A DNA stretch of 63,933 nt from an uncultured Flavobacteriales bacterium (lineage in GTDB: Bacteria; Bacteroidota; Bacteroidia; Flavobacteriales_E; Vicingaceae): positions 1-63,933 of the forward strand of contig CAJQON010000005.1 in NCBI GenBank assembly GCA_905479995.1, given 5' to 3'. The position numbers and the translations under genes are program-made. Shown one piece after another: positions 9,945 to 19,303 of this stretch (position 1 is its first letter; the number at the start of each line of letters is the position of its first letter). The notes beneath the pieces are model-generated. The model worked only from the letters and a program-made list of their open reading frames with translations, made no database searches and was not told the origin of the DNA.

Positions 9945-9978
9945 AAACGCTGTTACAACCTTGTAGCAGCGTTTTTTT
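9945..9978 (+). terminator. Intrinsic terminator after rpmB
   Basis: AACGCTGTTACAA pairs with TTGTAGCAGCGTT (13 bp with one G-U pair) around a 2-nt apex, followed by seven Ts. Strong rho-independent terminator. Confidence 0.9.
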
Positions 9979-10051
9979 GTTGCCCAATTTTAGTGTATAA
10001 AAACCACACGAGTTTGTCCATCTGAACTCCAGAATTTTATACTTTAGTAAA

Positions 10052-11467
10052 ATGAAAACGTTCCTATCTTTAGCGTTACTTCTATCTTTAAATGTATGTG
10101 CTCAAAACCCCGAGCTAATACTCCCCATTGATTCAAATTCTATCCTAAACAACACCCCTGATGACCTTCCTGCATCTTTTTTTTTAAAAAATAGAGCAGC
10201 ACTTCGAGCACAATTACCTGAAAATTCTGTTGCTGTATTTTTTGCCAATCCTATAAGAAACCGATCCAATGATGTGGATTACGAATACCATCAAGACCCT
10301 AATTTTTATTACTTAACAGGATTAACAGAGCCTAATGCTGTACTTCTTTTGTTTAAAGACGACCAACTGTTTAATGATTACCAAACCAATGAAATTTTAT
10401 TTCTACAACCAAAAGACCCGCAAAACGAACTTTGGACAGGAAAAAGATTAGGCATAGTTGAAGCAAAGAAAAAACTGGGAATTTCAAAAAACTTACCGAA
10501 TACTGCATTTTTAAACTTTGAAGCTAAGCTCGAAAAATTTGACAAAGTACTTTCTTTTAAAATTAGAGACGACATCAACAACAATAATAACGAAAATGGC
10601 AGTTTACACGCCCTAACAAAGTCCTTTCAAATCAAAATTACTCCTTTAAACAATGTTAATTTCGATGAGCTGGAATACATGATGGCCGTGCTAAGGGAGG
10701 TAAAGTCTGAAGAGGAAATTGTATTGATGCGGAAAGCAATTGACATGACTTGCGAAGCTCAAATAGAACTCATGAAGGCGCTAAAACCGGGAATGAAAGA
10801 ATACGAGTCTGAAGCAATTGTAGAGTATGTTTTCAAAAAAAATGGTGCTGAATACCCTGGTTTCCCATCTATTTTAGGTGGTGGAGAGAACAGCTGCATC
10901 ATTCACTATACGAGTAACAGAAAAAAACTATCAGGAAAAGACATCTTGGTCAGTGACATTGGTGCAGAATACCATGGCTATACTGCTGATGTAACGAGAA
11001 CAATTCCTGTTGATGGCCATTTTTCTACTGAAGAAAAAATAATTTATGAGCTGGTGTTAAAAGCGCAACAAGCTGGAATAGATTCCTGCAAAGTAGGCAA
11101 CAAGTTTTGGGGCCCACACCGAACAGCAACTAAAATAATTACCGATGGATTATTAGAACTCGGTATTATTAAAAAATCCTTCCACGTACAACGTTATTTT
11201 ATGCATGGCACTTCTCACTATTTAGGGTTAGACGTTCATGACTTAGGTCTTCATGGACCGTTAAAAGCTGGCAATGTAATTACAGTAGAGCCTGGGATTT
11301 ATATTCCTAAAAATTCAGATTGCGATCCAAAATGGTGGGACATTGGAATTAGAATTGAAGATGATATTTTAATTACGCTACTCGGTCCTGAAAACTTATC
11401 GGCAAAAGCACCTAGAGAGATTAAAGAAATAGAAGCATTAATGCTTGAAAAAGGAAGTTTTGAATAA
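10052..11467 (+). CDS. Secreted Xaa-Pro aminopeptidase (aminopeptidase P, M24B)
   Basis: A 471-residue protein with signal peptide MKTFLSLALLLSLNVCAQ, an N-terminal creatinase-like AMP_N domain (about 45-190; PEDLPASFFLKNRAALRAQL-like) and an M24 metallopeptidase domain (about 220-460). Metal ligands are visible as VSDIGAEYHGYTADVTRT (two Asp), HGTSHYLGLDVHD (His), ITVEPGIY (Glu) and IRIEDD (Glu). It removes N-terminal residues preceding proline. The signal peptide places it in the periplasm or outside, unlike cytoplasmic PepP. The stop is two bases from the convergent T9SS gene. Confidence 0.92.
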   Translation: MKTFLSLALLLSLNVCAQNPELILPIDSNSILNNTPDDLPASFFLKNRAALRAQLPENSVAVFFANPIRNRSNDVDYEYHQDPNFYYLTGLTEPNAVLLLFKDDQLFNDYQTNEILFLQPKDPQNELWTGKRLGIVEAKKKLGISKNLPNTAFLNFEAKLEKFDKVLSFKIRDDINNNNNENGSLHALTKSFQIKITPLNNVNFDELEYMMAVLREVKSEEEIVLMRKAIDMTCEAQIELMKALKPGMKEYESEAIVEYVFKKNGAEYPGFPSILGGGENSCIIHYTSNRKKLSGKDILVSDIGAEYHGYTADVTRTIPVDGHFSTEEKIIYELVLKAQQAGIDSCKVGNKFWGPHRTATKIITDGLLELGIIKKSFHVQRYFMHGTSHYLGLDVHDLGLHGPLKAGNVITVEPGIYIPKNSDCDPKWWDIGIRIEDDILITLLGPENLSAKAPREIKEIEALMLEKGSFE

Positions 11468-11469
11468 GC

Positions 11470-12090
11470 TTAATGCCTAACTACTAGCTTACCAATAACT
11501 TGTTCTTGAGCAAAACTCTTTCGCAGCCTAAACATATACATTCCGGCTGCCAAATTAGAACAATCCACTTGAAACTCATTAGTATAACTAACCTGATTTA
11601 ACACTTGAACCCCAGACAAACTATAAAGTATCATTTCAACTTCATCATTGTGTGGATTTTCAAAATAAATTTTAGTTGAAACATTGGCTGGATTTGGCCT
11701 TACCTGATACCCAAACTCTTCGGTATCAATAATTGTAATTCCAACAGCATAAGTATATCCTACATGACCCAATTCTACACGATAGAATATTCTTTTGTTT
11801 TTAATTGGGTTGGAGTCGGTAAAACTATATGAAACCGCTCTAACTGTGCTTCCGCAAGTGCCCGACACCTCTCCAACAACTTCATAAGAAACACTATCAA
11901 CCGACCTCAAAACCTTTATTCCTCTACAAGTATTACCAGAACTTACTGTAACATTTATAAACACTTTGCCACTAATCTCAAAAACACTATAGCTATCTAA
12001 TATAGGATGCCCATTTGTATCATATTGAGCCATTACATTAAACGACAACAAAACGAGCAGTGCCACAAGTATTTGTTTTAATTTTTTCAT
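11470..12090 (-). CDS. Small T9SS type A cargo protein
   Basis: A 206-residue protein with signal peptide MKKLKQILVALLVLLSFNVMAQ, a single beta-sandwich-like domain (about 25-125, fibronectin-type pattern with RIFYRVELGHVGYTYA) and a C-terminal sorting domain beginning near QVRPNPANVSTKIYF and ending MYMFRLRKSFAQEQVIGKLVVRH. Two cysteines (TCRGIKV and GTCGSTV) may form a disulphide. It is probably exported by the type IX system and attached to the surface. The function of the sandwich is unknown. Confidence 0.82.
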   Translation of the reverse strand: MKKLKQILVALLVLLSFNVMAQYDTNGHPILDSYSVFEISGKVFINVTVSSGNTCRGIKVLRSVDSVSYEVVGEVSGTCGSTVRAVSYSFTDSNPIKNKRIFYRVELGHVGYTYAVGITIIDTEEFGYQVRPNPANVSTKIYFENPHNDEVEMILYSLSGVQVLNQVSYTNEFQVDCSNLAAGMYMFRLRKSFAQEQVIGKLVVRH

Positions 12091-12162
12091 TATTAAAACA
12101 AAGTTAACGAATTGATTTTTAAATTATTGCGAAAGAATGTCTAGCTAAAGACATTGACACCT

Positions 12163-14361
12163 TTAATTGGCAACGTCAGACATAAATTTAATACGCATTA
12201 AGCGCATTTCTTCTTCGGTATATGCATCTTCAAACTCATCCATAGCGTCCTCAATGTCGTCCGTTTCAGTTTCCATAAAATACTCAAAAACCTCATCTTG
12301 ATCGCCTTCGTCAATATCATCGTTAATAAAATAATCTAAATTAACTTTAGTACCCGACTGCACAATAAGTTCAAGTTCTGTAATAATATCATCTACATCT
12401 TTTCCTTTAGATTTTGCAATATCCTCTAAAGGCATTTTACGATCTATACATTGTACTACAAAAACTTTTAATCCAGATTTATTTACCACCGATTTTACCA
12501 CCATATCCAATGGCCTTTCAATGTTATTGTCTTCTACATACCGATCAATTACAGCAATAAACTCTTCACCAAATTTTTCAGCTTTACCTTGTCCAACCCC
12601 AGAAATATTGGTTAACTCTTCAATGGTAATTGGGTATCTAGTGGCCATATCATCCAAAGAAGGATCTTGAAAGATTACATATGGAGGTAAGTTTTTCTTT
12701 TTTGCTATTGATTTTCTTAAGTCCTTTAAAATATTGTACAAGGCCTCGTCTGCTGCTCCACCACTTTTTTGTGGCAGCATTACATCTCCATTATCCACAT
12801 CACTATAATCATGTGCTTTTACCAATTGAACTGAAGTTGGATTCTCAATAAACGCTCTTCCTTTTGGGCTTATTTTGAGTACACCATAATTTTCAATTTC
12901 TTTAATAATTAGCCCTTCAATTATACATTGACGAATAATGGCATCCCAATATTTATGATCTTTTTCTTCTCCTCTTCCGCAACCAAAAAATTTGTGCGAA
13001 TCATGGCCAAAAGATTTAATATCTGAACTACCGTTTCCTGCAACAAAATTAGCTACATACTTTGCTTTAAACACTTCGTTTAAGCCTAAAACTGACTGCA
13101 ACAAAATCTTCACTTCATCCTTCCCTTCAAATCGTTCTTTAGGATGATTACAGTTGTCACACATTCCTCGATCAGAACAATCAGTATCCTTATATTCTTC
13201 TCCAAAATAATGAAGGAGTTGTCTACGCCTACAAACTGCAGTCTCAGAATAAGACACCATTTCAAAAATTAGCTGCAACCCAATTTCAAGTTCAGCTACT
13301 GGTTTTCCATGTAAAAACTTTTCTAGTTTTTCAATGTCTTTATAACTATAAAAAGCAACACAATTCCCTTCTCCTCCATCTCTTCCTGCTCTTCCTGTTT
13401 CTTGGTAATAACTTTCTAAACTTTTAGGGATATCATGATGCACCACAAATCGAACATCAGGTTTATCAATCCCCATTCCAAAAGCAATAGTCGCAACAAT
13501 AACATCAGCATCCTCCATCAAAAACATATCTTGGTGTCTTGCCCTTGTATTAGAATCTAAACCAGCATGATAAGGCAAAGCGTTTATTCCGTTTACCTGA
13601 AGTAATTCGGCAATTTCTTCTACCTTTTTTCTACTTAAACAATATACAATACCTGATTTACCTTCATGTTGTTTGATATAGCGAATTATTTCTGCCTTTA
13701 CATCCTTTTTGGGACGTATTTCATAATAAAGATTATCTCTATTAAAAGATGCTTTGAATACTTTCGCATCTGTCATCCCTAAATTCTTCTGAATATCTTC
13801 TTGAACCTTTGGCGTAGCAGTAGCAGTTAAAGCTATTATTGGCACCCGATCTATTTCCTCAATAATCGTTCTTAATCTTCTATATTCTGGTCTAAAGTCA
13901 TGTCCCCATTCCGAAATACAGTGCGCCTCATCAATTGCAAAAAACGAAATTTTAACACTCTTTAAAAAAGCTATATTTTCTTCTTTAGTTAATGATTCTG
14001 GTGCAACATAAAGCAATTTAGTAATTCCATTGGTTACATCTTCCTTTACCTGCCTCGCTTCTGTTTTGGTTAATGACGAATTATAAAAGTGAGCAATTCC
14101 ATGCTCGGTAGAAACACCTCTAATGGCATCCACCTGGTTTTTCATCAATGCAATTAAAGGAGATACAACAATTGCTGTACCTTCACAAATTAAAGAAGGC
14201 AACTGATAGCACAGCGACTTACCTCCACCTGTAGGCATGATAACAAAAGTGTCATTTCCTTTAAGCAAGTTTAGAATAACTTCTTCTTGCTCCCCTTTAA
14301 AGGTATTAAATCCGAAATACTTTTTTAAGTACTCAGAAAGTGGTCCGCTTAGTGTTTGCAT
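12163..14361 (-). CDS. recQ: ATP-dependent DNA helicase RecQ
   Basis: A 732-residue superfamily 2 helicase: Walker A PTGGGKS at 43-49, DEAH box in AIDEAHCISEWGHDFRP, motif VI in ESYYQETGRAGRDGG, the RecQ zinc site (CRRRQLLHYFGEEY followed by CSDRGMCDNC), a winged-helix RQC domain and an HRDC domain (PPYVIFQDPSLDDMA). It unwinds DNA 3'-5' in recombination repair and replication restart. An acidic C-terminal tail of about 60 residues (YFMETETDDIEDAMDEF) follows HRDC. It is transcribed away from kdsD, and the two share a palindromic promoter region. Confidence 0.97.
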   Translation of the reverse strand: MQTLSGPLSEYLKKYFGFNTFKGEQEEVILNLLKGNDTFVIMPTGGGKSLCYQLPSLICEGTAIVVSPLIALMKNQVDAIRGVSTEHGIAHFYNSSLTKTEARQVKEDVTNGITKLLYVAPESLTKEENIAFLKSVKISFFAIDEAHCISEWGHDFRPEYRRLRTIIEEIDRVPIIALTATATPKVQEDIQKNLGMTDAKVFKASFNRDNLYYEIRPKKDVKAEIIRYIKQHEGKSGIVYCLSRKKVEEIAELLQVNGINALPYHAGLDSNTRARHQDMFLMEDADVIVATIAFGMGIDKPDVRFVVHHDIPKSLESYYQETGRAGRDGGEGNCVAFYSYKDIEKLEKFLHGKPVAELEIGLQLIFEMVSYSETAVCRRRQLLHYFGEEYKDTDCSDRGMCDNCNHPKERFEGKDEVKILLQSVLGLNEVFKAKYVANFVAGNGSSDIKSFGHDSHKFFGCGRGEEKDHKYWDAIIRQCIIEGLIIKEIENYGVLKISPKGRAFIENPTSVQLVKAHDYSDVDNGDVMLPQKSGGAADEALYNILKDLRKSIAKKKNLPPYVIFQDPSLDDMATRYPITIEELTNISGVGQGKAEKFGEEFIAVIDRYVEDNNIERPLDMVVKSVVNKSGLKVFVVQCIDRKMPLEDIAKSKGKDVDDIITELELIVQSGTKVNLDYFINDDIDEGDQDEVFEYFMETETDDIEDAMDEFEDAYTEEEMRLMRIKFMSDVAN

Positions 14362-14392
14362 TAAATTAAATTGTAGTTTTCTTTAATTCATT

Positions 14393-14412
14393 TACATTTG
14401 TATATAAATGTA
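14393..14412. promoter_or_regulatory. Palindrome over the recQ/kdsD divergent promoter
   Basis: TACATTTGTATATAAATGTA contains the arms TACATTT and AAATGTA around a 6-nt centre. On the plus strand the first eight bases, TACATTTG, are a perfect -7 box for kdsD; on the minus strand TACATTTA is a one-mismatch box for recQ. It is either two overlapping divergent promoters or an operator over them. Confidence 0.45.
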
Positions 14413-14459
14413 CAACATTAATTCGTTACCATTTTATTTTTTTTTAAAAACTTATTGAC

Positions 14460-15425
14460 TTGAATACTCCAGAAGAAATTATAAAAACTGCCCAAGAAAC
14501 AATAGCCATTGAGGCTCAATCTATAAATGGTTTAATCGCTCAAATAAATGATAATTTTTCTGCTTCAGTCCAGCTCATTTTAAAAAGTAAAGGACGAGTT
14601 GTTATTAGTGGAATTGGCAAAAGTGCCAACATTGCACAAAAAATTGTTGCCACACTTAACTCTACTGGAACACCTGCAATTTTTATGCATGCTGCAGATG
14701 CAATACATGGAGACCTCGGCAATATTTTAAAGGATGATGTGGTTATTTGTATTTCAAAAAGTGGTGACACTCCTGAAATTAAATCATTAATACCTTTAAT
14801 TAAGAATTTTGGAAATTCGGTGATCGCAATTACTGGGAATGTTAATTCTTTTTTAGGAAAACAAGCTCATTTTGTGCTTAACACTTTTGTAGAAAAGGAA
14901 GCTTGCCCAAACAATCTAGCTCCTACGAGTAGCACAACAGCACAACTGGTAATGGGAGATGCTCTTGCAGTATGCTTATTAGAAAGCAGAGGGTTTGATA
15001 GTAAAGATTTTGCTAAATTTCATCCTGGCGGTGCTTTGGGGAAAAAACTGTTCTTAAAAGTGTCAGATATTTATCCCAACAATGAAAAACCAGAAATTTC
15101 AGCATCCGCCTCACTAAAAGATGTTATACTAGAAATTTCTTCTAAACGCCTTGGGGTAACTGCCGTTACTGAAAACAATAAACTTATTGGCATTGTTACC
15201 GATGGAGATTTAAGGCGGATGCTTGAAACAACTAGCAATTTTGATTCTTTACAGGCTTCTGAAATTATGACAACATCGCCAAAGACAATAGAAAAAAACA
15301 CCTTGGCTACTGAAGCTTTAGCAATAATGCAGTCCAACAATATTACTCAACTAATGGTAGTTAATGACCACAACTATTTAGGTGTAATTCATTTGCATGA
15401 TTTGCTTAAAGAAGGAATAGCCTAA
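14460..15425 (+). CDS. kdsD: Arabinose-5-phosphate isomerase, KpsF/GutQ family
   Basis: A 321-residue protein: an SIS domain (about 30-170; SGIGKSANIAQKI, SKSGDTPEIKSLI, PTSSTTAQLVMGDAL) followed by two CBS domains (about 205-320). It converts ribulose-5-phosphate to arabinose-5-phosphate, the first step to KDO for lipopolysaccharide. A stop codon lies five codons upstream and there is no ATG near the N-terminus, so the start is a TTG at 14460 (NTPEEIIKTAQ follows). The DNA encoding its end abuts the convergent rodA with one base between them. Confidence 0.93.
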   Translation: MNTPEEIIKTAQETIAIEAQSINGLIAQINDNFSASVQLILKSKGRVVISGIGKSANIAQKIVATLNSTGTPAIFMHAADAIHGDLGNILKDDVVICISKSGDTPEIKSLIPLIKNFGNSVIAITGNVNSFLGKQAHFVLNTFVEKEACPNNLAPTSSTTAQLVMGDALAVCLLESRGFDSKDFAKFHPGGALGKKLFLKVSDIYPNNEKPEISASASLKDVILEISSKRLGVTAVTENNKLIGIVTDGDLRRMLETTSNFDSLQASEIMTTSPKTIEKNTLATEALAIMQSNNITQLMVVNDHNYLGVIHLHDLLKEGIA

Positions 15426-15426
15426 A

Positions 15427-16959
15427 CTATCTCAACACGTTTAATCTTTCTGAATCTAACTTTATAAATATAAAAAGTAAGATTGTAAACGACCACAATG
15501 AAGATCCTCCATAACTTATAAAAGGGAGTGGAATTCCTATTACTGGCGCCAATCCGATTGTCATACCTATATTGATGACGAAGTGAAAAAACAATATTGA
15601 GGCAACAGAATAGCCATAAACCCTACTAAATATAGAGCGTTGACGTTCCGCTAAAAAGATTATCCTTAAGAATAAAGCTGTATAAAGTACCATCAAAATA
15701 AAGGTTCCGAGAAAACCCCATTCCTCCCCTATTGTACAAAATATAAAATCGGTACTCTGCTCTGGAACAAAATCGAACTTAGTTTGAGTTCCTTCCAAAA
15801 ACCCCTTCCCACTAAAACCTCCTGATCCAATAGCTATTAACGATTGCTTAATGTTCCAGCCATTACCTTGCCTAAGCTGTCGCAAACTATAACGCTTCTC
15901 GCCAATATCATCTCTAAGTTCTTGCTTTTTTTCGGCACTAATATCAGGCATATCTCTCTCAACCTTAAGTTGCTCTATTTGTTCAATCAGCTTATCCTCC
16001 TCACCCAACAAAACTGTTATTCGAGTTCGTTGATGTTCTTTTAATACCTTATTAAAGGTAAAATCAATACTAATGATATACAAACATGCCATCACAAAAA
16101 TAGCTACTCCTACATAATGAGTTCGCTTGCCTTTAAGCTCTTTTTTTATGATTAACCAACCTACTAACAAAAACAAGCAGGCACCAATAATGTAATAAAT
16201 TACATGTTGACTGAGTTGGTAGTTAAAATAAACAAATACAGCTAAGCCAAACATTGCCAATGCAGCTAGAGTTACTTTTAAATTAAATTTTAATAAGCCA
16301 TACACAATTATATAACCAAAAACAGCTGTAATAACTATGTTTATTGGTCCAAAAATTAGCGTTAAAACAAAAACAATAATGGCCAAAATTCCAAATAATA
16401 AAATATTCCCAGAAAGACCTTCTCGATATAAAACAAAAACAAAAGCTGCATAAACCAATGTAGATCCAGTGTCGTTTTGCAATAAAATTAACACCGCTGG
16501 CAAGCCAATAATTACCATGGCCATCATTTTGGTTTTAATATCTTTCATATTAATACTTAAAGTAGAAAGGTACTTTGACAAGGCCAATACTGCTGCAAAC
16601 TTGGCAAATTCTGATGGCTGTATTTTAAAACTTCCTATTTGAAACCACGAAGTAGCACCATTCACTTTTGCGCCTATCAACAGCACAGCTACTAAGGAAA
16701 ACATTACCACTCCATAAATGGGATAGGCAAAGGAGGTAAAAAACTGCCCTTCGAGCATTAATATTATTAAAGCCAACACAAGTGCAAACCCTATCCACAT
16801 TAACTGCTTTCCATAACGCTGAGAAATATCAAAAATACTGTGGTGATCTTCACTATAAACAGCGGCATAAATATTAATCCAGCCTATAAAAACAAGTGCC
16901 AAATATATTAAAATGGTTGCCCAGTCTACATTTGCGAATATGTTGCCGTACTTTCTCAT
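15427..16959 (-). CDS. rodA: Rod shape-determining glycosyltransferase RodA (SEDS)
   Basis: A 510-residue polytopic protein with SEDS features: WIGFALVLALI, IQPSEFAKFAAVLALSKYL, LLQNDTGSTLVYAAF, GSGGFSGKGFLEGTQTKFDFVPEQSTDFIF and PFISYGGSS near the C-terminus. It polymerises lipid II with PBP2 during elongation. It is longer than typical RodA (about 370-430) owing to an additional membrane stretch and a charged, coiled-coil-like insert (EEDKLIEQIEQLKVERD through KRYSLRQLRQGNG, about residues 320-365) in the large loop before the GSGG motif. It overlaps mrdA by 4 bases and closes the elongasome operon. Confidence 0.95.
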   Translation of the reverse strand: MRKYGNIFANVDWATILIYLALVFIGWINIYAAVYSEDHHSIFDISQRYGKQLMWIGFALVLALIILMLEGQFFTSFAYPIYGVVMFSLVAVLLIGAKVNGATSWFQIGSFKIQPSEFAKFAAVLALSKYLSTLSINMKDIKTKMMAMVIIGLPAVLILLQNDTGSTLVYAAFVFVLYREGLSGNILLFGILAIIVFVLTLIFGPINIVITAVFGYIIVYGLLKFNLKVTLAALAMFGLAVFVYFNYQLSQHVIYYIIGACLFLLVGWLIIKKELKGKRTHYVGVAIFVMACLYIISIDFTFNKVLKEHQRTRITVLLGEEDKLIEQIEQLKVERDMPDISAEKKQELRDDIGEKRYSLRQLRQGNGWNIKQSLIAIGSGGFSGKGFLEGTQTKFDFVPEQSTDFIFCTIGEEWGFLGTFILMVLYTALFLRIIFLAERQRSIFSRVYGYSVASILFFHFVINIGMTIGLAPVIGIPLPFISYGGSSLWSFTILLFIFIKLDSERLNVLR

Positions 16960-18788
16960 TCTTTAAACTCAACATTCATTAAATTCGCCTCCAACACTCT
17001 TTTTTCTTTTGCCAAGTTATTCGTCCCGATAGAATCTATTAAATATTGTTCCATCATTAAACTCGCAATAGGAGCTGCCCATGCTCCTCCAAATCCAGCA
17101 TTCTCCACATAAACAGCAATAGCAATTTTAGGATTGTCTTTTGGCGCAAAAGCAATAAAAACGGAATGATCTGCACCATGCGGGTTTTGAGCAGTTCCTG
17201 TTTTACCACAAACCACAATGCTATCATTAATTCGCGCTCTTCTTGCCGTTCCTCCCGGTTCATAAACCACACCAAACATACCTTCTACGATCGGATCAAA
17301 ATGTTTCTTTTTTATTCCAACGCTGTTTTTTTTCATAAATATGGAAGGAATCGTATCTGAGTTTTCTACATTTTTAATTAAATGCGGAACATAATAATAT
17401 CCTTTGTTAGCTATTATTGCGGATAAATTAGCCATTTGTAAAGGAATTACTTCCACTTCTCCTTGGCCAATACTTAAGGAATAAATGGTACTAAAAGCCC
17501 ACCGACCCTCTCCATACCACCTGTTGTAAAAATCTATACCCGGAACAGTCCCTCTTTTAATTGCAGGTAAATCTGTTGGAAGCCGTTGACCAAAGCCAAA
17601 TTTTAACACCTGTTTATTCCAAATACCCAAACCGATTTCACTATCTTTAAAAATACTTTTCGCTCTTCTTTGTTGTAATATTCTTTTAAAAACACTGTAA
17701 TAATAAGGATTACAAGACATCTTAACCGATTGTGCTACATTTTGTGCAGAAGGATGATTGTGACAGTTTACCAAACTTTTTATACAAGGGAATCCGGAGT
17801 TTTCTGAGATAACGCCATCCTCTAATCCTATTAATGCCTGCACAGTTTTAAAGATAGAACCTGGAGGATATTGAGCCATTAAAGCCCTATTAAATAAAGG
17901 ATTTAAACTATCAGTACTCAAAATTGGATAGTTTTTTCGAACAGCTCTACCTACCAACATATTTGGGTTATAGTTTGGTGCAGATACTAATGCCAAAATT
18001 TCACCTGTTTGTGGCTCTATCGCAACAATACTTCCCTTTTTATTTGCCATTAACCGCTCTCCATACTCTTGCAATACAATATCTAATGTAGTATTAATTG
18101 TTGTTCCCCGAACAGCCATTGTATCGTTTGTGCCATCTTTATAACTTCCTTTTTCCCTATTGTGCACATCCACCAACACTCGTTTTACACCTCTTTGCCC
18201 ACGCAATAATTCCTCATAAGAATATTCCAAACCACTCTTCCCAATATAATCGCCAGACTTATAATAAGGCTTCTTTTCAATTGTAGATTGATTTACCTCA
18301 CCAATATACCCCAATATGTGAGCTGCACTATTTCGTGGATACCTTCTTAATGTTCTTGTTTGAACATAAAACCCAGGGTATTTATACAATTGTTCCTGAA
18401 TGCTAGCATAAGATATAGAGGAAATTTCCTTAACCAATGTAGAAGGCTTGTAGGTTGAATAAGCTTTGGCTTTGTTAAATTTTGTTACAAATTCTACCTT
18501 TTCAATTTCCAATAATTTACAAAATGCCAGCGTATCTAGTGTGTCTACTTGTTTAGGGATTACCATTAAATCATAGGCAGCTTCGTTGTAAACCAGCAAC
18601 TCCCCTTCTCTGTCATAAACTAACCCACGAGCTGGATATTGGACAATTTCCCTCAACACATTTTGATCAGAATCATTCTTGTAATCATCATTCACCACTT
18701 GAATAGTAAAAAGACGAATAGAAAAAATAACACCTATAACAAGGAAGATTAATCCAACAATAAACTTTCTGTTGGATAAATTGTTCAT
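16956..18788 (-). CDS. mrdA: Penicillin-binding protein 2 (elongation transpeptidase)
   Basis: A 610-residue class B PBP: an N-terminal membrane anchor (FIVGLIFLVIGVIFSIRLFTI), a dimerisation domain, and a transpeptidase domain with the catalytic serine in PPGSIFK (about residue 311), an SCN motif in KMSCNPYYY and KTG in VCGKTGTAQNPHG. It crosslinks peptidoglycan in the periplasm and works with RodA and MreBCD. Four-base overlaps with mreD upstream and rodA downstream show tight operon packing. Confidence 0.96.
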   Translation of the reverse strand: MNNLSNRKFIVGLIFLVIGVIFSIRLFTIQVVNDDYKNDSDQNVLREIVQYPARGLVYDREGELLVYNEAAYDLMVIPKQVDTLDTLAFCKLLEIEKVEFVTKFNKAKAYSTYKPSTLVKEISSISYASIQEQLYKYPGFYVQTRTLRRYPRNSAAHILGYIGEVNQSTIEKKPYYKSGDYIGKSGLEYSYEELLRGQRGVKRVLVDVHNREKGSYKDGTNDTMAVRGTTINTTLDIVLQEYGERLMANKKGSIVAIEPQTGEILALVSAPNYNPNMLVGRAVRKNYPILSTDSLNPLFNRALMAQYPPGSIFKTVQALIGLEDGVISENSGFPCIKSLVNCHNHPSAQNVAQSVKMSCNPYYYSVFKRILQQRRAKSIFKDSEIGLGIWNKQVLKFGFGQRLPTDLPAIKRGTVPGIDFYNRWYGEGRWAFSTIYSLSIGQGEVEVIPLQMANLSAIIANKGYYYVPHLIKNVENSDTIPSIFMKKNSVGIKKKHFDPIVEGMFGVVYEPGGTARRARINDSIVVCGKTGTAQNPHGADHSVFIAFAPKDNPKIAIAVYVENAGFGGAWAAPIASLMMEQYLIDSIGTNNLAKEKRVLEANLMNVEFKE

Positions 18789-19303
18789 GATTTAGTGGTG
18801 GATTTGTAATTGAACAACTGAAGTATAAACAACATTATAAGGGTTAAACTAACACTGGTAAAAGCGCGCCATATAGTTGAGAAAAATTGAGTTATTTTAA
18901 ATGACTCAACAAAGAATAAAAACAGGTGATGTAAGACTATTAAAATAACTGAATACAATAAAAACCAGGTCAAACCCATGTGCTGAACATTAGGTTTTAA
19001 TCCAAAATCATATCCTCCTCGTGGTTGAATTAATTTTATCAAATAAGTTCTAGCAAAAGCCATAAACACCGTTGCCGAAACATGCATTCCGTAAGTACTG
19101 GTAAACACATCTATGGTTAAGCCCAGTACAAACCCAATAACCAATACCAACCAGCTTGGTGTTTCAAATGGTAACATTAAAATAAACACAACATACAAGT
19201 AAGGGTTTGCATAACCACCAAACTCGATATTGTTTAATATTAATCCTTGAAAAAGAACCAATAAAATAAAACTCCCTATGTATTTTAAAATTTCAACAAT
19301 CAT
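18785..19303 (-). CDS. mreD: Rod shape-determining protein MreD
   Basis: A 172-residue membrane protein with about five hydrophobic segments, including GSFILLVLFQGLILNNI, PYLYVVFILMLPFETPSWLVL and VLGLTIDVFTSTYGMHVSATVFMAF. It is identified by topology, the FxxGLxxDVF-like motif and its place between mreC and mrdA. MreD stabilises the elongasome at the inner membrane. It overlaps both neighbours by 4 bases. Confidence 0.9.
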   Translation of the reverse strand: MIVEILKYIGSFILLVLFQGLILNNIEFGGYANPYLYVVFILMLPFETPSWLVLVIGFVLGLTIDVFTSTYGMHVSATVFMAFARTYLIKLIQPRGGYDFGLKPNVQHMGLTWFLLYSVILIVLHHLFLFFVESFKITQFFSTIWRAFTSVSLTLIMLFILQLFNYKSTTKS

